A stretch of 64,000 bases of DNA from Plantago ovata (Eukaryota; Streptophyta; Magnoliopsida; Lamiales; Plantaginaceae): positions 28,780,692 through 28,844,691 of the forward strand of contig CM051458.1 in the NCBI GenBank assembly GCA_028274465.1. Reading direction: 5' to 3'. The number at the start of each line of letters is the position of its first letter. Within the stretch, counting starts at the first letter, position 1. Shown in pieces: positions 1 through 10,347 of this stretch. Position numbers and translations under genes: made by a program. The notes below the pieces were generated by a model. It saw nothing but the letters and a program-made list of their open reading frames with translations, searched no databases and was not told the origin of the DNA.

Positions 1-1335
1 TTGGTTAGTTTTGTAGAATAGTGTCACATTTTGTGTTTTCTGCATTTTCAGGCACTTAGGTACGAAACGGCGTTTTTGGAGCTAAAAACGAGCCTTTTTT
101 ATGGAAAAGATGGCCCCGTTGAAGTTCCCCAATCTCCGTGGCTAGTTCGTGAGTGTTTGAGCATCAATAAGCATTGAGAAGGATGAGTCCAAGGCACCCG
201 AGGGCCGTACGAGGGCAAAAAGATTGAGTTTGAAAACAAAAATCTGCCTAGGAGCCAAGCTAAGCGCCTGGAATAGTGAAGCGCTCCGCTTCATTTTCCA
301 GGAGCTTTGGCACAGCAGCCAAGCGAAGCGCTTGGAGGGCCAAAGCGCTTCGCTTGCCAAGCGCTCCGCTTGGACTCTCCAAGCGGTCCGCTTGGCAGCG
401 GTTACGTTTTCGGATTTTCCTTCTTATATCTGATCTTCTGTTACTTTTTGGAGACTTTTGAACTGTAGCTTCGTTTTGGAGAGCTCCTAAGCCCCAAAAC
501 TCAGGAAAAACTCAGATACATTGTATTTTTAGATTGGATTAAAGGTTTTGGCATAGGATTGCATCCATTGTTTCATCTACGGAGAGGTTTTCATCAATAC
601 CCATCGATTAGTGACAGCTTGGTGGTAACATTGTATCATTATCTCTTGTCTAGTAGTTTGATTTGATGTATTCTATTTACAATTCATATGATTTGATGTC
701 TATGTTGATGAATATGAGTAGCTAAACCCTTTGTGTTGGTGGTAGAATTTAGAATATGCATGCTATGGGTTATGTTTATGCTTACATGAGATTGTGATTC
801 AATCTTGCTGCAAATTCCTTCATATGATTCTTAGTTGCATATAAAATATATTCGAATTGAGTATAGTGACAAACTCTTGGTCAATGAAAGCTATAGGATT
901 GTATGTTAGAGATTTGCAGCATGCTAGATAAATGGTGTTAGTGACAAGCACCTCTAAAGTATTGATAGTGGTCTTTTATGATGTGTGTCTTGAAAGTTAA
1001 ATAGACAAGTTTCTTAGTAGACTTGATCGAAGGTTTTACGCACTGAACTTGTGAGCATATTCGTAACCCATGGATGTGTATTTGATTTCTACCACCAACC
1101 GTTTTCCAAACTTGATTACAACAATCTGATTTCTCGTTGTTTTGTTATAAGAAAGCGATTCTTTAAACATTTGAACTCGTTGTCTGAAATAACTAGCAAA
1201 AACCACAATCAAAGCCACGTTAGGTCCCGAGAGAACGACACTTGGGGAAAACTTGCCATTGCACTCTAGTTTGTGTAGTGATAAGTGTTCTTTGGCTTTT
1301 TAAACAAATTTAATTGGTGAAAAACGACATCATCA
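1..1335 (+). repeat. LTR of a G1-family Athila-like gypsy element, cut by the window edge
   Basis: This stretch aligns base for base by eye with the two LTRs of element G1 (from 32281 and from 40616 onward). The first 69 bases of the LTR lie left of the window. It ends in TCATCA, the inverse of the TGATGA start seen in the complete copies. It sits directly against the reverse-transcriptase frame of copia element B, so it is either a solo LTR or the 3' LTR of an element whose body lies to the left. Bases 1336-1340 (CCCAG) should be its target duplication. It contains a full palindrome cluster at 257-395. Confidence 0.93.
257..395. repeat. Cluster of short palindromes CCAAGCG-NNN-CGCTTGG in the LTR
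   Basis: Four near-perfect copies lie at 319-335 (centre AAG), 341-356 (centre CTT), 357-373 (centre CTC) and 379-395 (centre GTC), preceded by a shorter one with arms GAAGCG/CGCTTC near 277-291. The arms are constant and only the central three bases vary. The same cluster recurs at 40934-41010 and in two spacers of G1. Confidence 0.9.
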
Positions 1336-3092
1336 CCCAGCGACCAGCTGCATCAGTACCCACTGATAATGTTCGTGTTAAACGAAGCCAGAAAAGGAAA
1401 GAACCAGAACAAGTCGAGCTCCGTAGGTCGAAGAGGATCCTAAAAGGACCTCAGAAGCAAAACCTTATGATAGAAGACATCAGTGAACTTGATGTCGGTT
1501 TATCAGATCGGGAAGATCCCGAGACCTACAAAGAGGCAATAATTGATATTGACTCAAACAAATGGCAAGAGGCCATGGAATTAGAAATGGATTCAATGTA
1601 CCAGAACCAAGTTTGGAACTTGGTAGACTTGCCCCAAGGGGTTAGACCAATTGGGTGCAAATGGGTCTTTAAACGAAAGACAGATGCCGATGGCAAGGTA
1701 CAAACGCACAAAGCTAGGCTTGTGGCGAAAGGCTACACGCAAAGGTATGGCATCGATTACGATGAAACCTTTTCACCGGTAGCAAAGTTGAAGTCCATTC
1801 GAATTCTACTTGCGATAGCTGCCTACTATGATTATGAAATCTGGCAGATGGATGTAAAGACTGCCTTCCTCAATGGCAACCTTGAGAAGGAGGTCTATAT
1901 GATATAGCCGGAATGTTTTATTAGTAAAACCAGGCCAACTGTTGTATGCAAATTACAAAGATCCATCTATGGGCTAAAGCAAGCGTCAAGGAGTTGGAAT
2001 ATCCGCTTTGATTAAGCTGTCAAATCGTTTGACTTCATCAGAAGCAAGGAAGATCCCTGTGTCTACACGAGACACAGCGACAAAGGAGTTGTTTTCATGA
2101 TCATTTATGTAGATGACATTTTGATCATGGGAAACAATGTCTCTATGCTAGAAGAGACTAAAGTTTGGTTATCAAGTACTTTCTCGATGAAGGACTTGGG
2201 TGAAGTGAACTACATCCTAGGGATCAAGATCTTTAGAGATAGATCCAAGAGGATGTTGGGAATGACACAGTCCACCTACATCGACAAAATACAGAAGCGT
2301 TATAAGATGGACGACTCAAAGAGAGGCTTTCTCCCAGCTAGGCATGGGATTGTCTTGTCAGTTAAGGATGGTCCTAAAACTGATGAAGAAAGAAATGCAA
2401 TGAGTCGTGTGCCCTATGCTTCGGCAGTAGGGTCTATAATGTATGCAATGAATTGCACAAGGCCCGATGTGGCATATGCGCTTACTGTCACTTGTCGACA
2501 CCAACGGAATCCAGGAGTACCTCACTCGACTGCTGTGAAGAACATTCTTAAGTACCTTAGACGGAGTAAAGAGATGTTCTTGGTGTTTGGTGGAGAACCA
2601 GAATTAAAGATGTCTGGGTATGTCGACGCTGGATTTGAATCAGATCTTGATGACTTTAAGTCATAGACAGGATACGTATTCAAATTGAACGGAGGAGTTG
2701 TCTGTTGGAAGAGTTCTAAGCAAGCCATGGTTTTTGACTCATCCACGGAAGCCGAGTACATTTCTACGTCAGAAGCATCGAAAGAAGCTGTCTGGATTTT
2801 AGAGTTCTTGAAGGAATTGAGGGTTGTTTCCGCTCCCAGTCCAATAACGATTTATTGTGACAATACGGGCGCCGTCACTCAAGCTAGGGAGCCTAGATGT
2901 ACAAACAAGAACAAACATGTACTTAGAAAATATCACGTTATACGTGAGATTATAGATAGAGGAGAAGTTAGTATAGAACTTGTCTCTACCACGGACAACG
3001 TGGCAGATCCTTTCACCAAGGTCTTATCAGTGGAAGTCCACTTAAGACATTATGCTAATCTGGGCATTAGGCATAAAGGTGACTGGCTCTAG
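1336..3092 (+). pseudogene. pol: Copia pol remnant: reverse transcriptase and RNase H (element B)
   Basis: One reading frame runs through the whole stretch and is broken only by three nonsense codons: TAG at 1905, TAA at 2013 and TAG at 2664. There are no indels. The RT fingers begin near 1560 with the WQEAMELEMDSM-type copia motif. Further on come KARLVAKGYTQ near 1710, the QMDVKTAFLNG motif near 1845 and the catalytic YVDD near 2105. RNase H follows, with the STEAEY motif near 2745 and the VADPFTK motif near 3000, and the frame closes at 3092. Copia pol makes cDNA from the element RNA inside virus-like particles. The TAG at 1905 fits a C-to-T change in a CAG (CHG) codon, as expected for methylated plant repeats. 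The copy cannot make active enzyme. Confidence 0.9.
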
Positions 3093-3106
3093 TCCAAGCG
3101 GGAGAT

Positions 3107-5185
3107 TGATAGTGTATATGTCCTAGAGACAGTCCTTACTAAGGGCATGGTGCCCTTATAGAAGGCATATATGTACTATTACACAGGTCAACGTAATATA
3201 ATATATGTTTGTTGCATTTTACTATTGAGTATCGCTTTCATATTTATATTACACCAGGCATGCAGCATGTCATATCTCTATTACTGTCTGTATTGATATT
3301 AAACATGTCCCCTCGGATAGATGACCGATCACACAGATAGTGGGAGCTATGTGAGTTATCATCTATCCCAAACTCTCCCTAGTCGAGGTTCATCTCGGAT
3401 GTGGGGGTCTCAATGAAGCAGACAAGACTAGTATGCGTGGACGTTATACTTGTTGGAGCAAGTGTGAGCCGATCCCACGGCCACGGAACAGATTGTTGGA
3501 CAATCGAGAAACGTTCCCATAACTGCGCATAGTTGTTCGAAGAAGCTTTATCGAACAATTGAAGTACCCACCGGACACTCCCATCGATGTATACTCTACA
3601 CCGAAGTGTCTATGGGAACCGGTGAGTTGTCGAAGTGATGCCAGTCGTCCTTTGTACTTACAGGACTTTATCATCACATTTGTTGCCCCATATCCTTGGT
3701 GGACCCGTCGATGTCAGCTCTGAATAAGCAGCTGACCTAAGACACGATCCAGGATTATGGCTACATACAAATGGGGATGATAAGTGATTCTGTGAAGGAT
3801 TCATCTCTCAAGTGTAGCACAGGAGAGCACTGCTCATAGTCTACATAGTTGTGTTGGTAAAGTCACTGGCCAGTGCAAATGATATATTATGATGGTCATA
3901 AGTATATCTTAACCAAGCAACTCCCTGAGACACCCGTGGATGTATTATTGGGATAGACACTTCATCGAGCAAGTCAGATGAAGGGACGTTACCATCGCCG
4001 CGTTGAGCGCAACAGGCTTCGCAACGAAAGGGTTAGCTTTGAGAAACCTCTCAAACGTCCTCACGTATTAATATTGCAAATGGAACCGTCTAGGAATTTC
4101 ATGTTGCCTAGTCTAGGACTTGCTTAATACGATGAGGCCCTATGGGTCACACTATGTGGTGATTCAGCCTATCAGAATATCCTTGAAGATGGAATCGCAA
4201 TTAATTTGGAATTAATTGTGATTGATGGATTATAATTGATTTGGAATTAATTATAATTTTTGTATGCTCAATTAATGATTTGGAATTATTAATTGAATTG
4301 GCTAATTAATTGTATTTGATGTAAATACAATTAAAGATCATATTTTAGAAATATAATGGATGTTTGATTTGAAAGGATATGTTAATTTAGAATTAACATA
4401 TGCACTTGGGCAAAATCTACTTGGAGTTTGAATTGCCTTAGAACTATAAGTTGGTCCCAAAATTGGGACCCACCTACTGTCCCTAGGAGGCGCGTGCGCG
4501 CATGGTAGATAGGGGAAGGAGTTCGACTCCTTCCTCTATTAGAAGTCCAAGGGATAAGTTAGATTTTTCTGATTGAGTTTTAATTTGATTGGGAATGAAT
4601 CTAGACTTGATATTGGTTTCCTTGTGCGATAAGAATTAGATTCTTATTCCTTTACGAAGTCTCATTGCTTATGCTTTAGGCTTCTATTGACTACTATATA
4701 TAGTAGACTATTAGAGGGCTTTGGATACAGTTTTACACACAGTTTCAGACATAGACTTTCACAGTTATTCTACCCAGTTTTCTTAGAGAAAATAAAAGCT
4801 CTCCCTTCCTCCCTTAGCCACCCGCGCGCGCCACCTCACCGGAGGAATCGCCGCCCCGTCTTCTTGGTCACACAAAGAATATCCTAGCATTCTTCCGATA
4901 GGCTGTTCATCCGTGGATACCAAGGTTGAGGTTCTAGGAGCTGGAAACTAACTCTTATTGTCTTGCAGATATACAGAGCATTGTAGATATCTTCGACTTC
5001 GACGAAGGAGAAGATACACCGGATTATTACGAAGACTTGGAAGCTGCTTTGGAAGTAAGGTTAGTCTTCTAATTAACGTGTTTATATATATACGACATAT
5101 GCATAATCAATTAAAATGTATGTTAAGAAATTTTTTGAAATTCCGCTGCGTACCCTAGGGGTAACTCTGACTATATTTTCCTACA
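3107..5185 (+). repeat. 3' LTR of copia element B
   Basis: The purine-rich tract ending AAGCGGGAGAT (3095-3106) directly precedes the LTR start TGATAGTGTATATG. The end at CTACA (5185) follows a TTCCGCTGCG motif (5142) that is common near the 3' end of Angela/Tork-type LTRs. The interior holds AT-rich TTAATT repeats (4195-4330) and a palindromic TATA box near 4695. The start is well placed; the end is inferred from the CA terminus and from where element A resumes. Confidence 0.75.
4695..4703 (+). promoter_or_regulatory. TATA box in LTR of element B
   Basis: TATATATAG is centred in the palindrome CTACTATATATAGTAG. It lies about 490 bases before the LTR end, a usual place for the U3/R boundary in a long copia LTR. 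This is a position and motif match only. Confidence 0.5.
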
Positions 5186-5859
5186 GCTTGTACACTGTAG
5201 ATTGGTCCTCAGCAATCGTTGAAAAATGCCTTGTCTCAGATCACGATTGCCTTGCTGAAAAAGCATGGTTATGGCATAAAGGAACAAGTCACCTAAACTT
5301 CAAGACGCTGAATAAGCTGTCTAAAAAGGCACTTGTAGTTGGATTACCTAAGGTTACTTTGAAGAAGGATGGTGTTTGCAATGCATGTCAGCAAGGAAAG
5401 CAAATCAAATCTTCTTTTAAGAACAAGGCAGTACCGTCAACTACAAAACCTTTACAACTCTTGCACATGGAGTTGTTTGAATCCTCTTCAACAAGCTATG
5501 CTGGTAAGAAGTATGTCTGGTGGTGGTAGATGACTATTCAAGATTCACTTGGGTAGTATTCATTAAACACAAATCTGAAACAAGGACTGAAATACCTAAC
5601 TTGCTGAATAAGCTTGAAGTCGTGAAAAATAAGGACAAACCATGGTACTGAGTTTGTAAACCAGTACATAACTGAGTATTTCACTTCAAAAGGCATACAA
5701 CATCAGTTATCCTCAGTAAGGATACCACAACAAAACGGTGTTGCTGAAAGGAAGAATCGCACCCTAAAAGAAGCCGCAAGAACAATGCTTGCTGACACTG
5801 AAATAAGTGAGGCTTACTGGGTTGAAGCGAAAACACCGCCTGTTACACTCAAAATAGAT
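5186..5859 (+). pseudogene. pol: Copia integrase remnant with deleted catalytic segment (element A)
   Basis: The GAG-pre-integrase zinc finger is readable: a WLWHKGTSHLNF motif near 5266 and CNACQQGK near 5379, giving the His and Cys pairs that bind zinc. A one-base loss near 5512 shifts the frame just before VVDDYSRFTW, which holds the first catalytic Asp. The piece between this and HGTEFVNQ (5660) is deleted, which removes the second Asp of the D,D,E triad. The third residue is present in GVAERKNRTL near 5738. Integrase would normally join cDNA to the host chromosome. This copy is dead, both by frameshift and by loss of an active-site residue. Confidence 0.87.
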
Positions 5860-5861
5860 GT

Positions 5862-8206
5862 TTGATTACTAAGGAATACAACAAAACTTCTTATGAGTTA
5901 TTTGTTGGAAGACCTCCTAACATCACCCATCTAAGAGTATTTGGTTGTAAGTGTTTCGTTCTTAACAACAGTAGAGAATACCTAAGAACATTTCAACCAA
6001 AGGCTGACGAAGCGATATTTCTTGGTTACTCCTGGCATAGTAAAGCTTATAGAGTTTACAACAAAAAGGCACAAAAGATCGAAGAATCAGTGCATGTTGT
6101 ATTCTACGAAAATTCACAAGGAGTGCCTGCTGAAGAAGAAATATCAGAATGTATGAAGAAGCTAATCATACATAAGCAAAGAACTGAATCTGATGCTAGG
6201 CAAATCAAGTCAATTGAACTAAATGATGATTCTGACAATGACTCTCCTCCCCCAAGTCATGACAAGATAAATATAGTTCATGACAAAGAATTTCCAGCAA
6301 AAGACGCAGTTTCTCCGGATGTTGCTGAAACTATGCAACTTCATGTGCCTGCTGATGAGTTACCACAATCTAGCAATGCTGAACAAGCAGTTGCTGATGA
6401 ACCGATCTCAGCAGAGACACAACAAAATACCAGTAGTACTGAACAAGTACATGTTGAAGAGTCACATGCTGATGAGCAAACTTATCCAGATCCAAAGAGC
6501 AGAAAACCTGTTAATAAATGGATTAGAGATCATCCCTCTACGGATATGATTGGTGATATTAATAAACATCAAGTGACTAGATCCAAAGTATCTGCTACTC
6601 ATGGACTTGCTGAAGAAGCAAATGTCGTAGAAGTAGAAGCTTTGTTCTCTTGCTTTGTTTCAGAAATTGAACCCAAGACCATAGAAGAAGCTCTAAAACA
6701 TTCTGAATGGATCAAGGCAATGCAAGAAGAACTGGATCAATTTGAAAGGAACAAAGTCTGGAAACTTGTACCTCTTGCTGAAGGCAAGAAAGCTATTGGT
6801 ACAAAGTGGGTGTTCAGAAACAAGATGAGTGAGTTTGGTGAAGTAACAAGGAACAAAGCACGTTTGGTTGCTCAAGGTTACTTTCAGACTGAAGGATTGG
6901 ACTATGATGAGTCTTATGCACCAGTTGCAAGATTGGATGCAATTAGACTTTTATTGGCCTTTGCTGCTCACAATGACTTCATTGTTTATCAAATGGATGT
7001 TAAACGTGCATTCTTGAATGGTGAACTTGCTGAAGAAGTCTACTTGGAACAACCCCCTGAATTTGAACTTCCCTCATAAACCAAGATGGTATACAAGCTT
7101 TAGAAACTTGTATATGGTCTAAAGCAAGCACCTAGAGCTTGGTATGATACCTTAGCTAAGTTCTTGCTGGATAATGGTTTCAAGAAAGGTGAAGTTCACA
7201 AAACTTTGTTTACCATGAACCATGATGGTAAAATACTCTTAGTTCAGATTTATGTGGATGACATAATATTGGATCTAAGGACAAGCAACTTTGTGATGAT
7301 TTTGCCAAACTCATGACAAACAAAGTTATTTCCTATCATGAGTATGATGGGAAAATTGAATTATTTCCTAGGGTTGCAAGTCAAGCAACTGAAAGATGGA
7401 ATATTCATAAATCAAGCAAAGTATGCGAAAGAAATGCTCATAAAGTTTAGGATCAAAGAGGAAGAAAAACCTGAAAAGATCCCTATGAGTGTTGGTACCA
7501 AATTGGGCTATACTAAAGAAGATAAAAGTGTTGAAGAACACAAGTATAGGAAGCTCATTGGTTCCTTGTTGTATTTAACATCAAGTAGACCTGACATTCA
7601 GTATGCTGTTTGTGTGTGTGCAGGATTCCAATCTGATCCAAGAGAATCACACTACAAAAAGGCACTTAAGATACTGAAATATGTCAAAGGTACAGTCAAT
7701 GTTGGATTATGGTATCCTAAAGATTCTGGACTTGAATTGGTTGGTTATTCTGATGCTGATCATGGGGATCAACTCTTGATAGAAAAAGTACCTCTGGAAC
7801 TTGTCAGTTTCTAGGTACTAGATTAATATCATGGTTCAGCAAGAAGCAAACCTGTGTTGCCAATTCATCTACTGAATCTGAGTACATTGCGGCTGGTTGT
7901 TGCACAGCTCAAATCCTATGGATTCAGCAACAATTAAGAGATTATGGTATTTCTGCAAAGAAAACACCAATCTTTTGCGATAATACAAGTGCTATTGCTA
8001 TCACGCAAAATCCTAAGTTCCACTCAAGGACAAAGCACATTGATATTAGACATCATTTCATTAGAGATCATGTGGAAAAGGGAGACATTGAGGTTGTGAA
8101 AGTAGATACTGATGATCAACTTGTTGACATCTTTACCAAGCCCCTACCAGATAACAGATTCGCAATGCTAAGGTATAACCTTGGATTGATTGAATTACCT
8201 CAATAA
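5862..8206 (+). pseudogene. pol: Copia reverse transcriptase and RNase H remnant (element A)
   Basis: The first open part (5862-7079) covers the integrase C-terminal region ([19 protein letters not shown] near 5900), an acidic Ser/Glu linker rich in AE and the RT N-terminal half, including [12 protein letters not shown] and [14 protein letters not shown] stop at 7077 is followed by VYGLKQAPRAWY and the catalytic IYVDDII near 7250. A frameshift follows, then KLNYFLGLQV (7350), and the same frame as 5862 resumes to 7814. RNase H is read in another frame: ANSSTESEYIAAGCC near 7860 and FTKPLPDNRFAM near 8130, closing at TAA 8204-8206. The domain order integrase-RT-RNase H shows Ty1/copia. There are at least three frameshifts, so it is inactive. 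Confidence 0.88.
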
Positions 8207-9123
8207 GGGATACAATTGGCAGATTGCTGAAACAGGCATTCAGCAAGCCAAAGTATGCTTACTTGAATAAAATCTCCTTCCACTGATTTCTTCTAAAAAG
8301 AAATGATAGGTCACTACATGATTGTTGAAACAGGCATTCAGCAAGTAATTCCTTCAAATCGGGTATTTGTTAGGAAACTTGATCACTTGCTGAGACGGGC
8401 ACTCAGTAAGAGAAAAACCTTAAGGATTGCTGAAACAGGCATTCAGACAATCAAAGATACTGAAACAGGTATTCAAGTATCGAACGAAAATTCTGAGACG
8501 GGAACTCAGCAAAGAGCAAACTCACTTCTCAGATTTTACCAAAAGATATCTCAAGACAAAAAGAATTTACTGAGACGGGAACTCAGAAATGTCTTTTAAT
8601 TTAAGAAAATATGAGATATTTGATTAAGGGGGAACTTTCAGCAAATAACAAGGCTGGTTACACAAATTCGCTGAAAAGATTCTTGTTTACTTCAGCAAGC
8701 AATCAAATCCCATAAATCTAGGTAAAATCAATTTGTGACGTTAATCGGGCATAGATAAACTCGCTAATAATCATGACATGAAATACAATCGTGGCCATTC
8801 ATTTAAAGCAGTTTTTGATCTGACGGTTAATATTGCAAAGAGAAAGAGTGCTCTGACGGTTTTTGTTAGTGGACCACTACGCATTTAATGCAAAGGCTCC
8901 ACTAACACTGTTGAATCTCTGATTTACCCTTGCTGAGAACTCAAAAACGATTGAGCTTCTTGCACATCAGAGATACTATATAAACAAGGAGTTAGAGAAA
9001 GACAAAATTCTTTAACTCACATTCCTTTCTCTGCAAATTTTTATAGCCTGTGCCTGAATTCACTGTACCTCCGGTCAAAAAGCAAAGTAATCTTTTTCGT
9101 ACATTTCTCACACTATATAAGAA
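8207..9123 (+). repeat. Post-pol spacer of element A with seven imperfect hairpin repeats
   Basis: Between pol and the third ORF there are seven copies, at about 8223, 8325, 8391, 8430, 8460, 8494 and 8570, of a short inverted repeat with arms TGCTGAA/TTCAGCA and a 7-base loop resembling ACAGGCA. Some copies have GAG in the left arm and CTC in the right instead of GAA/TTC, so the pairing is kept. An LTR-like TATA (ACTATATAAACAAGG near 8976) precedes the third ORF and could be its own promoter. No other gene is seen here. Confidence 0.75.
8974..8984 (+). promoter_or_regulatory. TATA-like box upstream of the env-like ORF of element A
   Basis: CTATATAAAC lies about 140 bases before the ATG of the third ORF at 9124. 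Plant retrotransposon third ORFs are usually thought to depend on subgenomic RNA, so an internal promoter would be notable. The support is a motif and spacing only. Confidence 0.35.
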
Positions 9124-10347
9124 ATGGCCCCAAAGAGACAGTCCTCCAAGACCTCTAAGTCATCGAAGGTTGACAGTGCTGGAAAAAGCACTGCTCCAGT
9201 TATAACTCCGGCAACCAACACAGTGAAAATTGTGTTGAAGAACGACCGAGTAACAGAAAGACCCTTGCCGCCTGCATATCTTGACACTGCAAAGTGTGAA
9301 ATGATGATGCAATGGGGCGGATTTGCCAAAGAGAAGTATATTCGATACTTCTATGAACAAGAACTAGATGGAGAAAATGAGGAGGCGCTTGACTTGATAA
9401 AACAACAAGTCCTTACTCTCTTCATAACTGCTCGCCCTAAGAAAGTGAGTATGTTGGACACCATGGAATTCTACAACAATGCAGAAATCCAAACTCTAAC
9501 TGATGGACAGGGAGTCACTGAAAAAGTGATTTTCACCACAGTTCAAGGTGTGCAAATCGTCCTGAAACGGACTGATTTAGCCGACATCTTTCAGATTCCA
9601 ACTACTGGAACTGAAAATGACATCACTGCCACTGACGAAGAAATCGAAGCCTTCTACAGTGATGTCAGAAACGAGAAAATGAAGAAAGGAGAGATTGCTC
9701 CCGTGACTTGGACAAAGCATGTTAAAAGGAAGCATCTCTACCATTCACTTGGTCTAGTAGCTCTGCTACTCATCAAAGTCTTAGACTCCCAAGTCGGAGG
9801 AGTTGACCAAGTAGGCTTGAGAAGGTGGCCGCTGTTGATGCATATACATGAGAACAAAATGGAGCTCAATTGGGCAAAGTACATTTTCAACAGACTTGTT
9901 GATTGTGTTACTAAATTCAAGGTCAAGTTTGAAGACATGAAGGTCTCACCTACCTTCCCAGTCATGTATGGACTAAAAGTATGCTATATCCTTGAACACT
10001 TCAAGATTCAGCTGAGAAACCCATTGCCGATTAAGAAATCAGTATGCAATGTCGGAAGAGCCTTCTACAAGCAAAATGGACCTAAGCTTGCTGATAAGAA
10101 ATCAAAGAAGACAACAGCTGCAAATGTTGTCAGCACAAGTCAGCAAGAAAGGTATACAACAGCTGCAGATGTTGTCACCACTAGTCAGCAAGACAAGATT
10201 CCAACAGCTGAAAAAGTTGTTGATGAAACTGTTGTAGATGGTGATCAACAAGGTACGTGTACAACAGCCGTTGCTGAAAATGCAACTACTGATGCTGCTG
10301 CTGGAGAGAAACTGGAAAAATCAAAGAAGAAAAAAGAGGAAAGCTGA
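9124..10347 (+). CDS. Env-like third ORF of SIRE-like element A, N-terminal part
   Basis: An ATG-started frame of 407 codons follows pol on the same strand, where SIRE-type elements carry their so-called env-like gene. Residues 1-30 are basic and Ser/Thr/Lys rich. Residues 40-290 form a folded-looking domain (MMMQWGGFAKEKYIRYFYEQ, VTWTKHVKRKHLYHSLGLVA, RWPLLMHIHENKMELNWAKY) of the kind seen in many plant 'putative transposon' proteins. From about 320 the chain becomes low-complexity, with repeats of the type TTAADVVTTSQQ and VAEN. I see no convincing signal peptide; a hydrophobic stretch (LYHSLGLVALLLIKVL) is too short for confident membrane insertion. The frame ends at TGA in a Lys-rich tail and related sequence continues in other frames, so the natural protein was longer. 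Confidence 0.7.
   Translation: MAPKRQSSKTSKSSKVDSAGKSTAPVITPATNTVKIVLKNDRVTERPLPPAYLDTAKCEMMMQWGGFAKEKYIRYFYEQELDGENEEALDLIKQQVLTLFITARPKKVSMLDTMEFYNNAEIQTLTDGQGVTEKVIFTTVQGVQIVLKRTDLADIFQIPTTGTENDITATDEEIEAFYSDVRNEKMKKGEIAPVTWTKHVKRKHLYHSLGLVALLLIKVLDSQVGGVDQVGLRRWPLLMHIHENKMELNWAKYIFNRLVDCVTKFKVKFEDMKVSPTFPVMYGLKVCYILEHFKIQLRNPLPIKKSVCNVGRAFYKQNGPKLADKKSKKTTAANVVSTSQQERYTTAADVVTTSQQDKIPTAEKVVDETVVDGDQQGTCTTAVAENATTDAAAGEKLEKSKKKKEES

Larger units (their letters stand above)
1336..5185 (+). mobile_element. Copia element B, 3' part (RT, RNase H, 3' LTR), inserted in element A
   Basis: The left side is broken by the G1-family LTR ending at 1335, so gag, protease and integrase are outside the window. 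The RT-before-LTR order and the protein motifs identify a Ty1/copia element, resembling the Tork/Angela group. The 3' LTR ends at 5185 and the next bases (GCTTG, 5186-5190, the expected TSD) run straight into the GAG-pre-integrase region of element A. B therefore inserted into the polyprotein of A. Confidence 0.85.

Noticed and set aside
3444..3677. Reverse frame of 77 codons in the LTR of B
   Set aside because: Lies in the middle of a noncoding LTR, has no recognisable domain and no supporting signals.
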